NCBI GenBank assembly: GCA_963970005.1 | Contig: CAXAMN010006646.1 | Span: 78,813-142,812, forward strand | Source of the DNA: Durusdinium trenchii | Lineage: Eukaryota; Sar; Dinophyceae; Suessiales; Symbiodiniaceae | Direction: 5' to 3' | Length of the DNA stretch: 64,000 nucleotides | Shown here: piece by piece, positions 23,422 to 35,370 of the stretch | Numbering within the stretch: position 1 is the stretch's first letter | Layout of the letters: each line of letters begins with the position of its first letter | Made by a program: the position numbers and the translations under genes | The notes under the pieces: model-generated | The model's database searches: none | What the model was told of the DNA's origin: nothing | Seen by the model: only the letters and a program-made list of their open reading frames with translations

Positions 23422-24855
23422 GCTGCGAAGTCCAATGAACAATGACAGTGATTAGGAAGTCGGACATTGTAACATGGTTCCTCTCGAGAGGCGCCATTGG
23501 GAAGGGTCTACTGTATATACTATCTTTACTTTGTGACTGCATGGATAGGTTTTGGTTGAACTTGCACATCAGTCATGGACATGGGGTGACATGGGCGACG
23601 ACGTGTTGCTTTCGAGAGCTGCAGAGGGTCAAGGCAGAGGGACCACCCGAAAAGACACAGGTTGTTCCAATCTGGCGCCTGCTTGAGATCGCCTAACAAG
23701 TGGCATGAACTGAGGACACATGCATTCTTTTGCGGTCTCCAGCACCAACAAGAACAGTGTTGCTTTAAGATGCTCTATAGCCCCAGCCGTAGCAGCCGTC
23801 CAAAGCGGAGGGTCAAGGCCACCAGGATGGACCTTGACATCCTGGTCATCCATTTCTGATTGCATGATTTTGAAATGGATTTTGAAGCCATGATTTCAAG
23901 GTCATCTATTTCCGGTCTATTTCTGGGAGTCAACGTCCGGTTCTTGCATGATGTTGAAGAAAAGAAGCACACCAGGCATACCAAACCTACCCATTTCTTG
24001 ACAAGGATGGGATGTGCACTCCCTGAAATAATTAATAATGCAAGTGGAGTTCACCACCTTTTTGGGATTCAGAAAATGGTCATTCCTTTCGGAGCCATGC
24101 CATCCACTTCCAGAGTGGGTAAGCCTGTCTACTGCAAGAAGGTAAAATGGATACAAACGGCTTCCATCTTCTTGCCCTCCACACCAATGAATAAGCAACG
24201 CAGCCTGGACATGCCTGGACCTCCACCGCAAACCATCCACCCCACACTGAAAGATCCAAAGCCTACACCCTGGAAGACGATCCCATGGAACCTGAAAACC
24301 CCTGGTTGGTAGAGGAAAACCATCTTCCATGGGACCAGGAAGGACCCGGGTCTATGTGAGTTGACCTCGGGAGTGTCGCCGTCTTCGGTGCAAGGAGAAG
24401 TCCAGTGGGATCTGGCAACTGAAGCCCTCCGAGCGCCCCACTGCTGGCAAGTTGAGCCGGGAGAGCGGGAAGATGCGGGAGAGCGAAGCGAGAGCGGACG
24501 GGGGGAACGGGCCAGTGGAAGAGTGGCTTTCAAGCTGGTGGAAGGGAGAAAGATTCAAAAAACCTGACTTAGAAGACAGGAACTGCAGGTGTTTCGAGGT
24601 GTTGGTGAACAAAACAACCTGACGATAACATGATAGAACCGGCGACCCACCGTCTTGGGAGCCTGCGGATTACCGCTGCCCACTACAAAGTGACAGGGAG
24701 GAAACCCAATGGGTTTGGTGTCTCAACAAGGAGCCAGCCAACCAATGGGTTTTTGGTCTTTGGCGTTTCATGCAAGCGTCGCCTGCCATGGTCACCCTCA
24801 GCTTTGCGTAAGGTGAACATAATTAGATCCTCAGCATCGTGCAAAATGGAAAATG
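23422..24855. other. stretch without a recognised gene
   Basis: Mixed-frame open segments only. The DNA around 24360-24560 is GC-rich and open on both strands. No repeat boundary for the neighbouring retroelement could be defined here. Confidence 0.35.
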
Positions 24856-25432
24856 CTAACTGCCGTATGGTTCATCCGTGTGGCGAACCTTCACTCCCGG
24901 CCGCCAGGCCGCCTTCAAATTGTAAGTGGAACGCCTTCCTTGATGGAAGTACTCCCATAAAGCTGTACAAACCTCATGTCCGTTCGGAACAACGAACTGC
25001 CCACTAATGTAAGTGGTAGCGCTAAGGTAACCCAAGCGTCGAAGACCGCCTCGGGTGCAAACAAACGAGAAGGCATGTAGGTGTGAAGACACCCACTTCA
25101 TGAATTGCACAAAGATCCGAAGCTGACCGTTCAGATCTGCCGCACTAGTGTCTGCTGCAAGAGAGTTCTCCCGAAGGACATAGGCCGAAGGCCTTGCTTT
25201 AGTCTTTTTCTTAAAAGCACGAACATAGACCGGAGTCATACTTCCTGTCGATAGTGCAAATGAAACGTAGAGCTCGAGCAAACTAGAAGCCTGTTCGTGA
25301 GGAACGTTGTCAATGAAACCAACGTGTTGGAACCATTGTAAAAACCTGTCCGTGAACTCTTTACCGAAAGGTGCATCGTCGCCGACATCGTCACCCAAGT
25401 TATGAAACGGATAAGTACACGGCTTTCGTGAG
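24856..25432 (-). pseudogene. C-terminal part of the same retroelement protein, shifted frame
   Basis: Downstream of the T7 run the homologous frame continues as SRKPCTYPFHNLGDDVGDDA, then an all-alpha-looking region (FTDRFLQWFQHVGF, EQASSLLELYVSFAL), and a tail ending GVKVRHTDEPYGS. Removing one T from the run would place it in frame with the RNase H part. It lies after RNase H and carries no motif I can name. Confidence 0.55.
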
Positions 25433-27649
25433 AAAAAAATTGTCAAAAGTAGGTGTTGTCTGTGTAGTCGAATTGTGTTGGTTATCCGACTTTGCCATAG
25501 CTTTGGTCGTGGCTGTAACCCAAAACCTGTGGAAGTCGTGAAGTCTCTGTGCCTGATGTTCAACATCCCCGGCCAGCTTTGTCAACTTGTTCAACACACT
25601 CTTGTGGTCGTGCAGGATGACTTGCTTGGCAACCCTGTCAACAACGTCATTCCATCTTCCCGCCCACCTGACAAACGCAGAACTACTGGTTTGCCAGTCA
25701 ACATGCGAGTCAACTTTGGTGATGTGTATCAGATTGGGTGGGCGTTGGAGGATGTGAACCCGAATGCACTGCCAAATATCCCAATGTTTGCATGGTACAA
25801 TATGTGTGCCAAGGCAACGCGCCATGAGAAAGGATTGCAACAAGTCCACAACAGCAGAACAATCCGTGAAAAACTGTGGAGCCCATACACTCTCCAAGGC
25901 TAGCAAAATAGCCCACGCCTCTCCTCGGTAGGAACTGTGATCAGCCCCTGGGACCAAAGAGGCCTCCAATACTGAACAACAATCCCCGTCAACTGCAATA
26001 GCCGCCCCTGAGGAGATGGTGAATTGCGGTGTGTCTTGTAAGAAGGCCGACCCATCAGAAAAGACAGTACAAGGGCTTGCTTGAGGAGGCACTGAGAGTG
26101 CCGGCCACTGGTCTGGCAACTGACACTTCACCTGCCACCCCTCCCAAGACGTTTCTGCAATGCCGAAATTCCAGAACGCTTCGGGCATCTGCCCCAAGGT
26201 TCTAAACAACACGTGATATTCTTTGCGCAACTCCTGAAGAGCACCACAATGAAACACTCTGTGCTGTTTGGAGTCGACTTCCCCACATAATGCACACTTG
26301 TCATCCTTGACATTTCGACTATAATGACAAAGGGCGTTGCGTGTAACATTTTTGCCAACAGCAAGTGCCAACAAGGAGCCTCGATCTCGCTCATCGAACT
26401 GGCTGAAAGATTTGTCGAAGATTGCTTGGTCAAAGGCCGCAATGTCAAAACCCTTCCTATGGGCAAGTTGCACCGAAACCTGGTGAGTCCAAGCTGCATG
26501 CATGATGTGTCGAACATGTTTAAAGGAGTCATTGATCCAATTGACCTTCAATCCGGAGCTATGGCGAATAACACCCCCGGATAAACATTTCCAACCCACG
26601 CAAACCAGTGCCGCTTGTAGAATGGCTGCTGGACCGACACATCTCTGACCATCCAAAGTCAAACGTCGCAAGAATCCCGCGCGATCCCAAGGATGAAAAC
26701 AGAAATATTTCCTCCAGAAGCGAAATTTGCGAAGGATATCAGCAAGTTGAGGATCGGTCAACTTGCCGCAAACACTTGTGGATAGCCAGGGGTTAGCCCC
26801 GGAGCGGTACCTACCCAAACATTGCACCATGGAGGTACGTATTGTTCGCCATTCAGCCTCCGTGCGGTTCACCAATGCCGCTCCATGTGCAATGACTCCA
26901 GTGACAATGGTATTGGTCATCACCTTCTTGAACTGTTTAGGCAGCATCTTCCGGTGTGTCCGGTCGAGGGCCCGTTTGGTCTTTTGTAAACGTAATCGAC
27001 TTTTAGTTTTGACCTTGGCCTTGCCATAGGAAACATCACAACCAAGGTCCGTGGCACGATGGTAGACAGCAACTGGGCGACCGTAAATGGCTGTATGTTG
27101 AATCTTCTGCCGACCTTTGGACGTGTTGGACCACACCCAACTCTTCTCAGGACTAATAGCCATTTGCAAACAATATGTGAACATCTCCAATCGCCTCGTG
27201 GCTGCTCGAAGAGTGTTGGATGTATTGCAAATAATTCCCCAATTGTCAGCAAAAAAGTTGGGTTCAACCTCGGGATGATGAAAAGTTAAATAGGATGACG
27301 CCCACACACTCAACATAAGCATGACAGCAACGCTGAACGCACAGCCCTCGGGAAAGCCACAGGTGGACCGAATAGGTTGTCCGATCTGGTGCGAAAGTTC
27401 GGCATATCTGGCCACATCGTCAAGCATACCTTCAAGGGCGCGAAGGTAAGCAACCGGAATACCCATCAACATCAGTGCCCTTAACAACGGGATCCTCGGG
27501 ATCCGGTTGAAGCATTTGACAAGGTCGACGACCAACCCGAACACTTCACAACCATCATCTGTTGCTTCGTCAACCACGATCAATGTACGAGCAATAACCA
27601 TGTCAGCACTCAATCCTGATGCCGCCCTCGATTTTCCTTCTTGCAGCAA
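25400..27649 (-). pseudogene. non-LTR retrotransposon polyprotein: RT, zinc motif, RNase H
   Basis: About 740 residues. RT: VVDLVKCFNRIP (first Asp about residue 42), a GFPEGCAFSVAVM block (98-110) and FFADNW (132-137), where the second catalytic Asp of the usual xxDD box is Asn. A thumb-like region follows. Then comes a CCHC motif C452-x2-C455-x7-H463-x4-C468. RNase H: D532 in VFSDGSA, E577 in YRGEAW, D596 in FTDCSA, and a distal H/D pair in DSHVDW and WNDVVDRV. No methionine start is convincing, and a TGA two codons upstream of the frame's left end shows it is truncated. The real coding path leaves this frame at the A7 run 25433-25439 (T7 on the coding strand), so the last residues before 25400 are out-of-frame. 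An element copy, not a host gene. Confidence 0.75.
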
Positions 27650-27655
27650 TTCTTT

Positions 27656-29112
27656 TCAGGGTCTCCCTATTCTAATACAACCATATGGTGTTGACAGTTT
27701 GTGGGAGTAAAGCTTGTGCACTTCAACGCACTTCAACGGCTTCTGAACTCACCACCCGGCGGCTTCCATGCTGACTCCCCATGACCCCGCAGGATGATAT
27801 GCAGTGGGTCCGTGTTGCTTGGTAGCACTCGTCAGCCGCCAAGCACTTGGAGGAGTCGATCTGTCGGGCTTGGAGAATTCATGAGCATTGCGCGTGCGGA
27901 TGGCATACGCTCAATGGCAGAAAGGTAACCTTTTCAACTGTTTGGCCTTTGGTTTGGCCTTTCACGGGACCAAAACACTGGGACTTCTCCCTGATGTAGA
28001 CTTGAGGCAGGCCCACATTCAGGACACAGGCGTCATTCAGACAGGGGCGAGAATACCATTCGATTTCGGGTCTAGACCTGGCTGGGGATGGGGTGCCAAG
28101 GGTGCCACCCCAAAAAACTTGGGTTACCAAGGACCCCGTCCAACATTTGCAGGATCATTGGGTGTGTTGGGGCTACCCAGCGCATGTACATATAGAGATC
28201 TCCTGGTTCTGGAGACGCACTGGATGGTCCTGGCTAGGTTCTTTGGTCTGAACTGAGCTACATCTCCGGAGTACCCTCCAAGCTTGCTTCACCAAGTAGT
28301 TCACTTCCCCAACATGAATAGGACAATGTATGGATTTCTCCAGATGTTAAGCTCTGATGGCTCCCAGTGCTTTCTTTTGACCGAAGATCAGAATTGGAAG
28401 TTCTGAATCTCACTCCCGCAGCAGCTGCTTTTGACCCAAGCAGCCCCCTTTTCTCCAGCTTCCAGACCCCTCTTATGAAACACATTCAAGTCAGTCACAC
28501 ACTGAAGCTCCAGAGCCCTGTCCACCACCAGAAGCGACTCCCAACCCCCCGCGCTCTGACCAAAGGTGCCGACCGACTCGACGGAGAGGTCCACGGAGAG
28601 TGACCCGAGCGTGAAGGGGTTCGTCCATTCCGACGGCGTCAGGGCGTTCTCAGCGAGTTGGGACAAGACGGCCATTCAACCATGACTTGGCCTGAGTTTG
28701 TGGAGTTCTTCCGTCAGTCTGGCTCCTTGGCCAGATCTGAAGGTGTCCTCCCGCTTTTTTCAGACACCTTGTTGAGTGAGGGGAGTTGGCTTTCCGAAAA
28801 GGCGGGTCATGGGACGGTTTCCTACTTGTAGCCCCAGTGGAGCTCAATCACTACGAATTAAAACCTCACCGGCACTTCCAGGCTTGGGTTTTTCTTTACC
28901 GTCACTGGGATGAAAGATGGAGAGAGAGTGGCGCATCCGGGAAGACGGCTACCACGCTAAAGGGCCGAACGCGCCCAAAGGGCCGTTCATCCCGTTCTCC
29001 CCACGGACGGTGTCCGTTCTCCCCGCTTGGAGGTGTCCGTTCTCCCGAGCTGGAATCTTGAGGGTTGGTCTGAGGGTCGGTTTTGACCCAGATGATTGAG
29101 ATATTGCATTTC
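27656..29112. other. stretch without a recognised gene
   Basis: Short mixed-strand open frames; nothing with a family motif. No promoter for the truncated retroelement. Confidence 0.35.
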
Positions 29113-29202
29113 TACTAGGAGCATTCTTGCTCCGTTCGTAGCGATACCCTTGTTTCTAGTAGCTTCTTAGTTACTAGATCTAGATGTTACTAGTAGTAGG
29201 CA
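29113..29202 (+). repeat. dispersed minisatellite block 5
   Basis: Diverged units: TACTAGGAGCATTCTTGCTC, GTTCGTAGCGATACC, TAGTAGCTTCTTAGTTACTA, ending TTACTAGTAGTAGG. Confidence 0.7.
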
Positions 29203-30241
29203 TTGAATGGCTATGACATGCTACGAACGTGATGAGTTGGCACACGTTGTGCGTACCTTTTTTTTGACCTGGCTTGAAATGCCTGAGGTTCCAAGCACCT
29301 TGAGTCATACCATCGGAATTGATTCTGCAACTGGTTGTTTGACCAATTCCATAGAAATAAAGCCATGTGAATCCCCCAACTCTCCGATCGAACACGTCGA
29401 ATCTCGCGGGCCTGTCCAAAAAGCATGGAAGGCGCCTTCAGTCGCCTTCCAAACCCCAACTCGAGGCCTCTTGCTGGAGTATGAAACACGTGATGAGCTG
29501 AATTCATCCTCACTGGGAGAGACCAGCATTGCTGCACAGTCCGGAAGCCCAGAAGTAGGTGGTCGTGGAGCGACAGGTGGGTCGATGGGTGGGGTATGGT
29601 GGTGGATTTGTTTTCCGGGAGAACCCCACTGGCCCAAAGGGTTTTGGAACATTTTCCTTCTTCCAGGGGTCTTATAATACACACCCATATGATCCCATAT
29701 GAAGAACCATCCAGGAGCAAATGGAGATGGTGCGAAGTGGTCTAGCTTCTTTGATGGACATGGACTCAGGATGTGAGTCACTCTAGTCGGCTGTAAGATG
29801 CTGATCTTTTGATGGAATGCAGCACAGAAACCATGTATGATGACTTAGTTCTGGGAAGGAGGAATTGTTTGTGGGAGCTCCTGCACAACTCCAGATGTAA
29901 AGGAGATACAGGAGGATCGTGTATCGTTAAATGCCATTTAGTTCATTGCCAGGCCAAACAATGCCATCAACAGGGGGGGCCTGAGAAACCGCATAATCTA
30001 AAGGGTCTGGCCGTTGGCCGTTTTGCACTTGTGACTCTCCTATAAATTCTCATCTTGAAAGAGAGGTGGACCACAAAGGGGCTATGAACGGGTCGTGCTG
30101 TATCCATCCCTTTGAAGTGGTTCCATGGAAAAGACGATGGACTATAGACATTGCTTGATGATATTTGTAGATATATTATTTTGATATTATTGGATGATAT
30201 TTGTAGCCCCCAGACCACCGGCTGCCACGGTGACCGGCCAG
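29203..30241. other. stretch without a recognised gene
   Basis: Open frames overlap on both strands at 29207-29781 with no motif. AT-rich repeats (GATGATATTTGTAG twice) lie at about 30150-30210. Confidence 0.35.
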
Positions 30242-30306
30242 TTTGAAGAAGCAAGAGGATGAGGAGCAGCGCTTCCAAGCTCTCTTCTTCAGCAGGGAGC
30301 GCCGAG
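30242..30306 (+). CDS. candidate exon, coiled-coil-like
   Basis: Between ggccag and GTGCGG the frame reads LKKQEDEEQRFQALFFSRER. It is highly charged and helical, as in many eukaryotic coiled-coil exons. No gene family recognised and no partner exon is certain. Confidence 0.28.
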
Positions 30307-30988
30307 GTGCGGCACAGAGTCCGACCCAAACGAGGACCCAAGGTGCTGAGCTGGTTGGTCTGAGGCTCGATTCTTTTGCGAAGAGCTGAGCGGAAAGCAG
30401 AGATGTTCCGGTAGGGTTGGCAGATCTTAGATCAGCAACAGCTAGTCACCTAGTCTCAAGTAGCATCTGGGAGAAGACTAATCCTTAAGCGAGGATTTGT
30501 TGGGAATCCATCTCTTGTTGAGGATTCCATGGTCCAAGCTTGCCAGTCAAGTACCAAGCGTACCAAGCATCAAGCGCTAAAACGGATTCCGTGACTTGAA
30601 TGTCCTGCTCGTGCCTTTTGCAATAGAAGTGCGTCCTCAGAGAGCACTCCAGGTCAACTCTCCAGGTCAACTCTCCAGGTGTGTGGTTCCCCTTCAGTGT
30701 TTCAGGTGCTTTGGCTCCGCGTTCCAGTCGCCGGCAAAGCGCTCCTGAGAACTGTGCGCTGGCACAGACGACCTGAGGGCTAGAAGCACCTGAGTGCAAG
30801 AACTCCAGACTCTGCTTGTATGGTTGCTTCCCAACATGTTTAAAACACCTATCAGCGCCGGCATTGACGTTCACCCCCCTCTTTTTCAGGTTCGGGAGAG
30901 AAATCGGGCACCCCAATATGGGGGACCGAGGGATCGTGAGATCCTGCGACTTGGGAGAGTGTGCGCATGGCACCGCACAGGTCGCACG

Positions 30989-31060
30989 TAGACGGTTGAA
31001 TCATAAAACACCCTTATTACATCCTATTACCATAAGGGTGTTTTACGATTCAACCGTCTA
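30989..31060. repeat. foldback element 1, 29-bp arms, TA ends
   Basis: Arms 30989-31017 and 31032-31060 are inverted copies with one mismatch. They begin TAGACGGTTGAATC and end GATTCAACCGTCTA around a 14-nt loop. The element starts and ends with TA, as palindromic MITEs do. It is followed by ACATTGCGGAT, which recurs after foldback element 2. Confidence 0.75.
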
Positions 31061-31129
31061 ACATTGCGGATACTCTTAGACTCTTTACCATAATGGGTCT
31101 TATGAATGAAAGAGTCTAACATTGCGGAT
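31056..31129. repeat. foldback element 2 and flanking 16-bp direct repeat
   Basis: A second hairpin has arms TAGACTCTTT (31077-31086) and AAAGAGTCTA (31109-31118), plus inner arms CATAA and TTATG (31089-31093, 31100-31104). The 16-mer GTCTAACATTGCGGAT occurs at 31056-31071 (end of element 1) and again at 31114-31129 (end of element 2), so the two hairpins share both their TAGAC...GTCTA termini and their right flank. Confidence 0.7.
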
Positions 31130-31525
31130 CAGATCCGATCGTTTGGCGACTTGGTGCACTCAGGGCAAGTCCCGTCGCCTTACCAAGCGTTTGTGCCACC
31201 ATCGAACGAGGCACATCAAGGTTTGCTGAAATAAGTGGGGCCCAAAATAGAAGACGCCAGTCACTGACTGCTTACATTTGGTATACATTTCAGATTCATT
31301 TCATTTGGTATATATTTGGTATACATTTCACTTACGTTATGATTCAGACCACATGTTCTGTCATTGAAGACTGGTCAATTGTGGCTGCTTTTGGTGAACA
31401 TGACCCAGTCACCAGTCGAAACCTGGTTGCATCAAGGGACTGCAGTTTTATCACAGGGTTCCTGTACGACTTTCTCGTACGACTCGTACGACTCAGAGTA
31501 GCAACGTCGGGGGTCGGCGAGAGAG

Positions 31526-31567
31526 GAAGACGAAGACGAAGACGAAGACGAAGACGAAGACGAAGAC
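31526..31567 (+). repeat. GAAGAC hexanucleotide microsatellite, 7 copies
   Basis: Seven perfect GAAGAC units. In one plus frame they encode an Asp-Glu tract followed by Cys-Arg and a GT, so they could lie in an acidic exon. In another frame they make a poly-Arg artefact. Confidence 0.85.
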
Positions 31568-32827
31568 TGTCGGGTGATGCGAAAAAGGAGGACTCAGGAG
31601 TCGTTGTATTTCATGGTGTCTTCAAATTAGTTGGAAACACTCCACACTCAAGGTGAAACACTTTGGATGCACACTGAGGAGGGACAATGAAGTGAAGGCA
31701 CCTTTCTACCAGGGATTGTCAGAACCATTGTTGTTTTAATTGCCTTTAAAACCAAACAACCATTTCTTGGTCAACAGTTTCTTGAAAAAATGGTCTTTGA
31801 AGGCCAGGGTTTGGACCATTACCCTTTGGGGGTTCCAGGCAACTGTTACAAGACTTGTGGACATTTTCTGCATGAATCAGTAGCTATACGGATGATGGCA
31901 AGCGGGGGTTGAGGGCTTTCCAGCTGGACCAGCAGAGTAGAATCAGTAACCACCTTAAAGATATACATCCTGGTGTTCCGCACAGATGATGTGTGGTATT
32001 GGTCGGGTTCTCTTGTTTAAGCCTGAAGAACCATATCAGCCTCATTTCAATGTTTCTTGGAAACACAGACACCGCAGACTCTCTCGTGACCGCTGGACCC
32101 ACACAGAGACCGCGAACGTGCGGTGTTGCTTTGGTAGCGAACGTGCAAGACGCATGAGACCCTGAATCTGTGCAATGCCCGACTCCATCTCGCACCGTTT
32201 GTGCGTGAAGCGAAGAGTCGAAAATTGGAACCACAGGAAGCTTCGTAGTATATTGAATGTTCCCAGAAATTCCACTCATCTCACCCCAGCTGGGAGTCCC
32301 AAGCTTTGCACAATGAGCTCATCTTCGGAGAATCCTGTACGACATCAATCTGCTTGGGCCCTGAAATCACCGGGGTCGACCGTGAACCCTCCGTGTATCC
32401 ATATTCCCACCGCCGGACCACTGGGTTTGCTTGGGCGTTTTCTGTAGTTTTGATCCACATCTCTTCAACTGGGGGTCCAGCAGCGGCAACGGAATTTACC
32501 AGTTTTTTTCAGGGCCAAGCCTGCCCGCCAATGGTGGCCATGTTCCAGAAACGCTCCTTCCCGGGAAGCCATGTTTCACTCGATCTGAAAAACACCAGTA
32601 ACTCCAGTGTAACTCCAGTGCCCTAGGCTTCCAACCACCATGAATTTAATAGGCTGAATCCCGAATCAACTAAGGATTTGACACTACAAACACCAGGTAG
32701 GGCAACCATGTTTTTAATGGTCGAAGGGAAGTCTAGGGGTGTGCAGTTTGGTTTCGTACCGCTACGGGATTTGTGTGCAACAAATTGGTTCTTCACTCCA
32801 ACTTCAGGGCTGCCTGGCCAACTTCAG
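31568..32827. other. stretch without a recognised gene
   Basis: No motif-bearing open frame, RNA gene or repeat boundary seen. Short open frames overlap on both strands. Confidence 0.35.
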
Positions 32828-32942
32828 GGAGGTGCTCTTCCCAATGGAGGTGCGCGTAGACTTCGACCCCAGACTTTCGCCACCCGCAGGGCCTCGAAAA
32901 CACGGAAAAGGGAAGCAAAGGGAAATGACAAGAAGTGGGTAG
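32828..32942 (+). CDS. candidate terminal exon
   Basis: After acceptor cttcag the frame reads EVLFPMEVRVDFDPRLSPPA, then a basic tail with KHGKGKQREM and a TAG stop at 32940-32942. It has a protein-like start and a basic C-terminus. A second plus frame is also open, which lowers certainty. No family recognised. Confidence 0.3.
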
Positions 32943-35254
32943 AAGAGAAGCATCAACATCCAAGGAATGACAAAGAAGGAGTTTCCTAATATACTTTGGT
33001 ATAAGCATGCATCAATCTATATTAATATCATCATTGATAATAGACAGATATTAATGCACATATATAATAATAGTAATATTCAAATTGTTATTTGCTTCAT
33101 TCTACTTCGGCCTTTTGATTTCATGGGTGTACTTAGGTGTACTTTTCGAGAGATGTCAAGTGCGTTCCGTTTGTTTATAGTCTGGCTTTGGGAATGAGAA
33201 GTAACGCGTTGGAACGGACATGGCAGTGGCTGCATTTTCGTTTGTCTAGTCGGAAGGGAACCCTTCGTTCACCGTCGTTCCCCTCAAGAGATGGACACAC
33301 TGAGCGACCGAACAATTCCAGGTTCCCTCGCTCCTCTGGATCCGGTCATGTAGAAAGCAGTGCTCAATCTCGAGGTTGGGAGGTTTTACTTGGTTCGGAC
33401 TGGACTGGTAGGGGGAACCCCCCCCCAAAAACCTCCTTCCGCCGCAAAAAAACTCCTCAACTTCTTTCGGTCCCTCAACGTTCCAAACGGTCGTGGTGAG
33501 ACGTAGAGCGGGGGGAAGACACAGAGACCAGAGCGCTGGGAGAACAGCCGGCCAGATGAATGTGGAGAAACCTGACTCGGACACCACGAAGTCGGAGGCG
33601 AAGAATGAGAGAAAGGCCAGACTGCCGGTAGGGCACCCACGAACGGCCGGTGTCTTTTCAGAGCCAGTGAGGATCGAGTTCGGGGGGCGCATGGACCTCA
33701 TCCACGTTTTGATAAGATGTTCAGTGGTCTTGGGAAGGCAATCAATGGCAATCAGATCAATGAAATTCCTGGCCTCCCAAATCCCGTGAACGTCTGAATG
33801 TGCACAGGAGTGGTTGGAAGGATTCCACGTCTCAGACGGAACCCTTCGGACACCGAAAACCAAGTAAACCAGGCTCGATGGCTTTCGCTGCACCAGGGCG
33901 TTACCAGGGCAGCCCGGGTTTGTCCCGTTTTGGGTTCAACTGATGAACCAAACTTTGGATCCACTCGGGCAAGACAGATGCTGATCGGTTTCGGGCCCTT
34001 TTTCAGCATGTTTTCCAAAAGGCACAACATGCACCCTGCTTTGCTTGTGCGCAGCTTGCTGCTTGCTGCGCACCCAAAAAAAGGGTGGGGGGGGGGTTCA
34101 GAGCGGAGGACGCCAAAGCGGTCATACCGGACGGTCGTCTGTGTTCCAGTCGATGTCAGAGCTCGGCATGTCCAGGAGAAGGACGCCAAAGCTCGGAAGA
34201 AGGCGCACGGGCTCGGCCTGACCGAAAAAGGAGCTGCGGCGACGCGGCGTGGGGAACAACAAGGGACCCAAAATACCAGAGACTCCCTCGGAATCCAGCC
34301 TCAAATGGGGAGGGTTGGGTTCGTATCCGGGACCTTCCGGAAGGTCCGGTGCCAAGGATTCATGTGGCTGCACGACTGGAGCAGCCCGGTCAAACCGAAG
34401 GGTCATGGGAAGCGCCTCAGACAGCGTATCGTTGGTAGACCAAGGTCTCCTGGTTCCATGACCCACAGCAATATTGAGAATTCCAGCATATTGCATATTG
34501 TAGATCCAAGCGTGGAAAGGCGCCTAAAAGAGCTTTGGTGTCCAATCTTGTCTATAGTACTTTCTTTTATCGGCTGATCATATTGATTCATTGGACCTTC
34601 ATCCAAGGTCCATCTGCCCAATTGCGCCCTGTCCACAGCCCCAAGCAGCCTCAAGGAAGCCTCGTATTTGTGGCTTTTCAGGGTGCATTTTCATGTAACT
34701 GGTCAAATCGCCTGTCGTCGCAGGCGAAGAAGGCGGAGTGAGTGGATGGAAAAGACTGCGCTACAGCTCATGGGCTGGATGGTGTTCTTTCCATCTCCAA
34801 AGATTAGAGGCTCTGAGAAGAGGACTTCTTGTGATGTTTTCTACTTTCAAGAAATCACTGCAGATATTTGTGGCACTGAGCCACACAAAGACTTTGTAGC
34901 TCAGAGACCTGCAAACTATTGTAGACCATTGTAGACCTAATGTTCTTGGTTTTTTTTCAGGTTTCCGGTTTCTTGCTCTTAATAGGGTGCCCTATATTAG
35001 CATCAAAAGTCGCATCCCCTATCAGAGAACCTTTGCTCGTTGAGCCAGTTGGACTGATTTTATGTATTATTGATCTTGTCATCTTTGCAATTGGTGCATG
35101 GTCAGCACGATGGTGAGTCTTAAACAGAGCGGTCCAGGCTCGAACGCTGTTTTTGGAGCGAGGTGGTATACCGGCCCCCCACCCTTGGGTATACCTAGAC
35201 CGTGCAGATCCAAGCTCCCCACACCCTTAAACCAAGAAACCATGTGGACATGAA
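32943..35254. other. stretch with weak exon candidates only
   Basis: Two exon-like segments deserve mention: 33556-33615 (after ccggccag; MNVEKPDSDTTKSEAKNERK, GC donor) and about 34171-34252 (after atgtccag; EKDAKARKKAHGLGLTEKGA). Both are charged and lack a family motif. An AT-rich tract with partial palindromes lies at 33000-33080. Confidence 0.3.
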
Positions 35255-35370
35255 GTGAGTAGCTTCTTGCTCCTAGCAGTAATGCCCTTTGCTACTAGTA
35301 GCTTCTTGTTACTAGTAACGATGCCAGGAGCTACGTTCGTAGCGTCCTTCCTCCTAGTGCGCCAGCGACA
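35255..35370 (+). repeat. dispersed minisatellite block 6
   Basis: Units AGTAGCTTCTTGCTCCTAG, CAGTAATGCCCTTTGCTAC, TAGTAGCTTCTTGTTACTAG and GTTCGTAGCGTCCTTCCTCC. Same family as the other five blocks. Confidence 0.75.

Larger units (their letters stand above)
24856..27655 (-). mobile_element. 5'-truncated non-LTR retrotransposon (RT plus RNase H)
   Basis: One polyprotein frame with reverse transcriptase, a CCHC zinc motif and RNase H runs from about 27649 down to 25433. It then continues in another frame to the stop at 24856. No endonuclease domain is present and a stop codon (TGA) lies two codons before the first family-like residues. This fits the 5' truncation usual for LINE-like insertions. 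No target duplication or poly(A) tail could be assigned, so the outer limits are those of the coding homology. Confidence 0.7.

Noticed and set aside
31339..31656. Frame with a poly-Arg tract
   Set aside because: The tract is the GAAGAC microsatellite read in one frame; no splice or motif support for that frame.
33798..34577. A 259-residue plus-strand frame as one protein
   Set aside because: It crosses G-rich and low-complexity DNA with acceptor-like sites; only an inner segment (about 34171-34252) looks protein-like, so it is mentioned as a weak exon candidate only.
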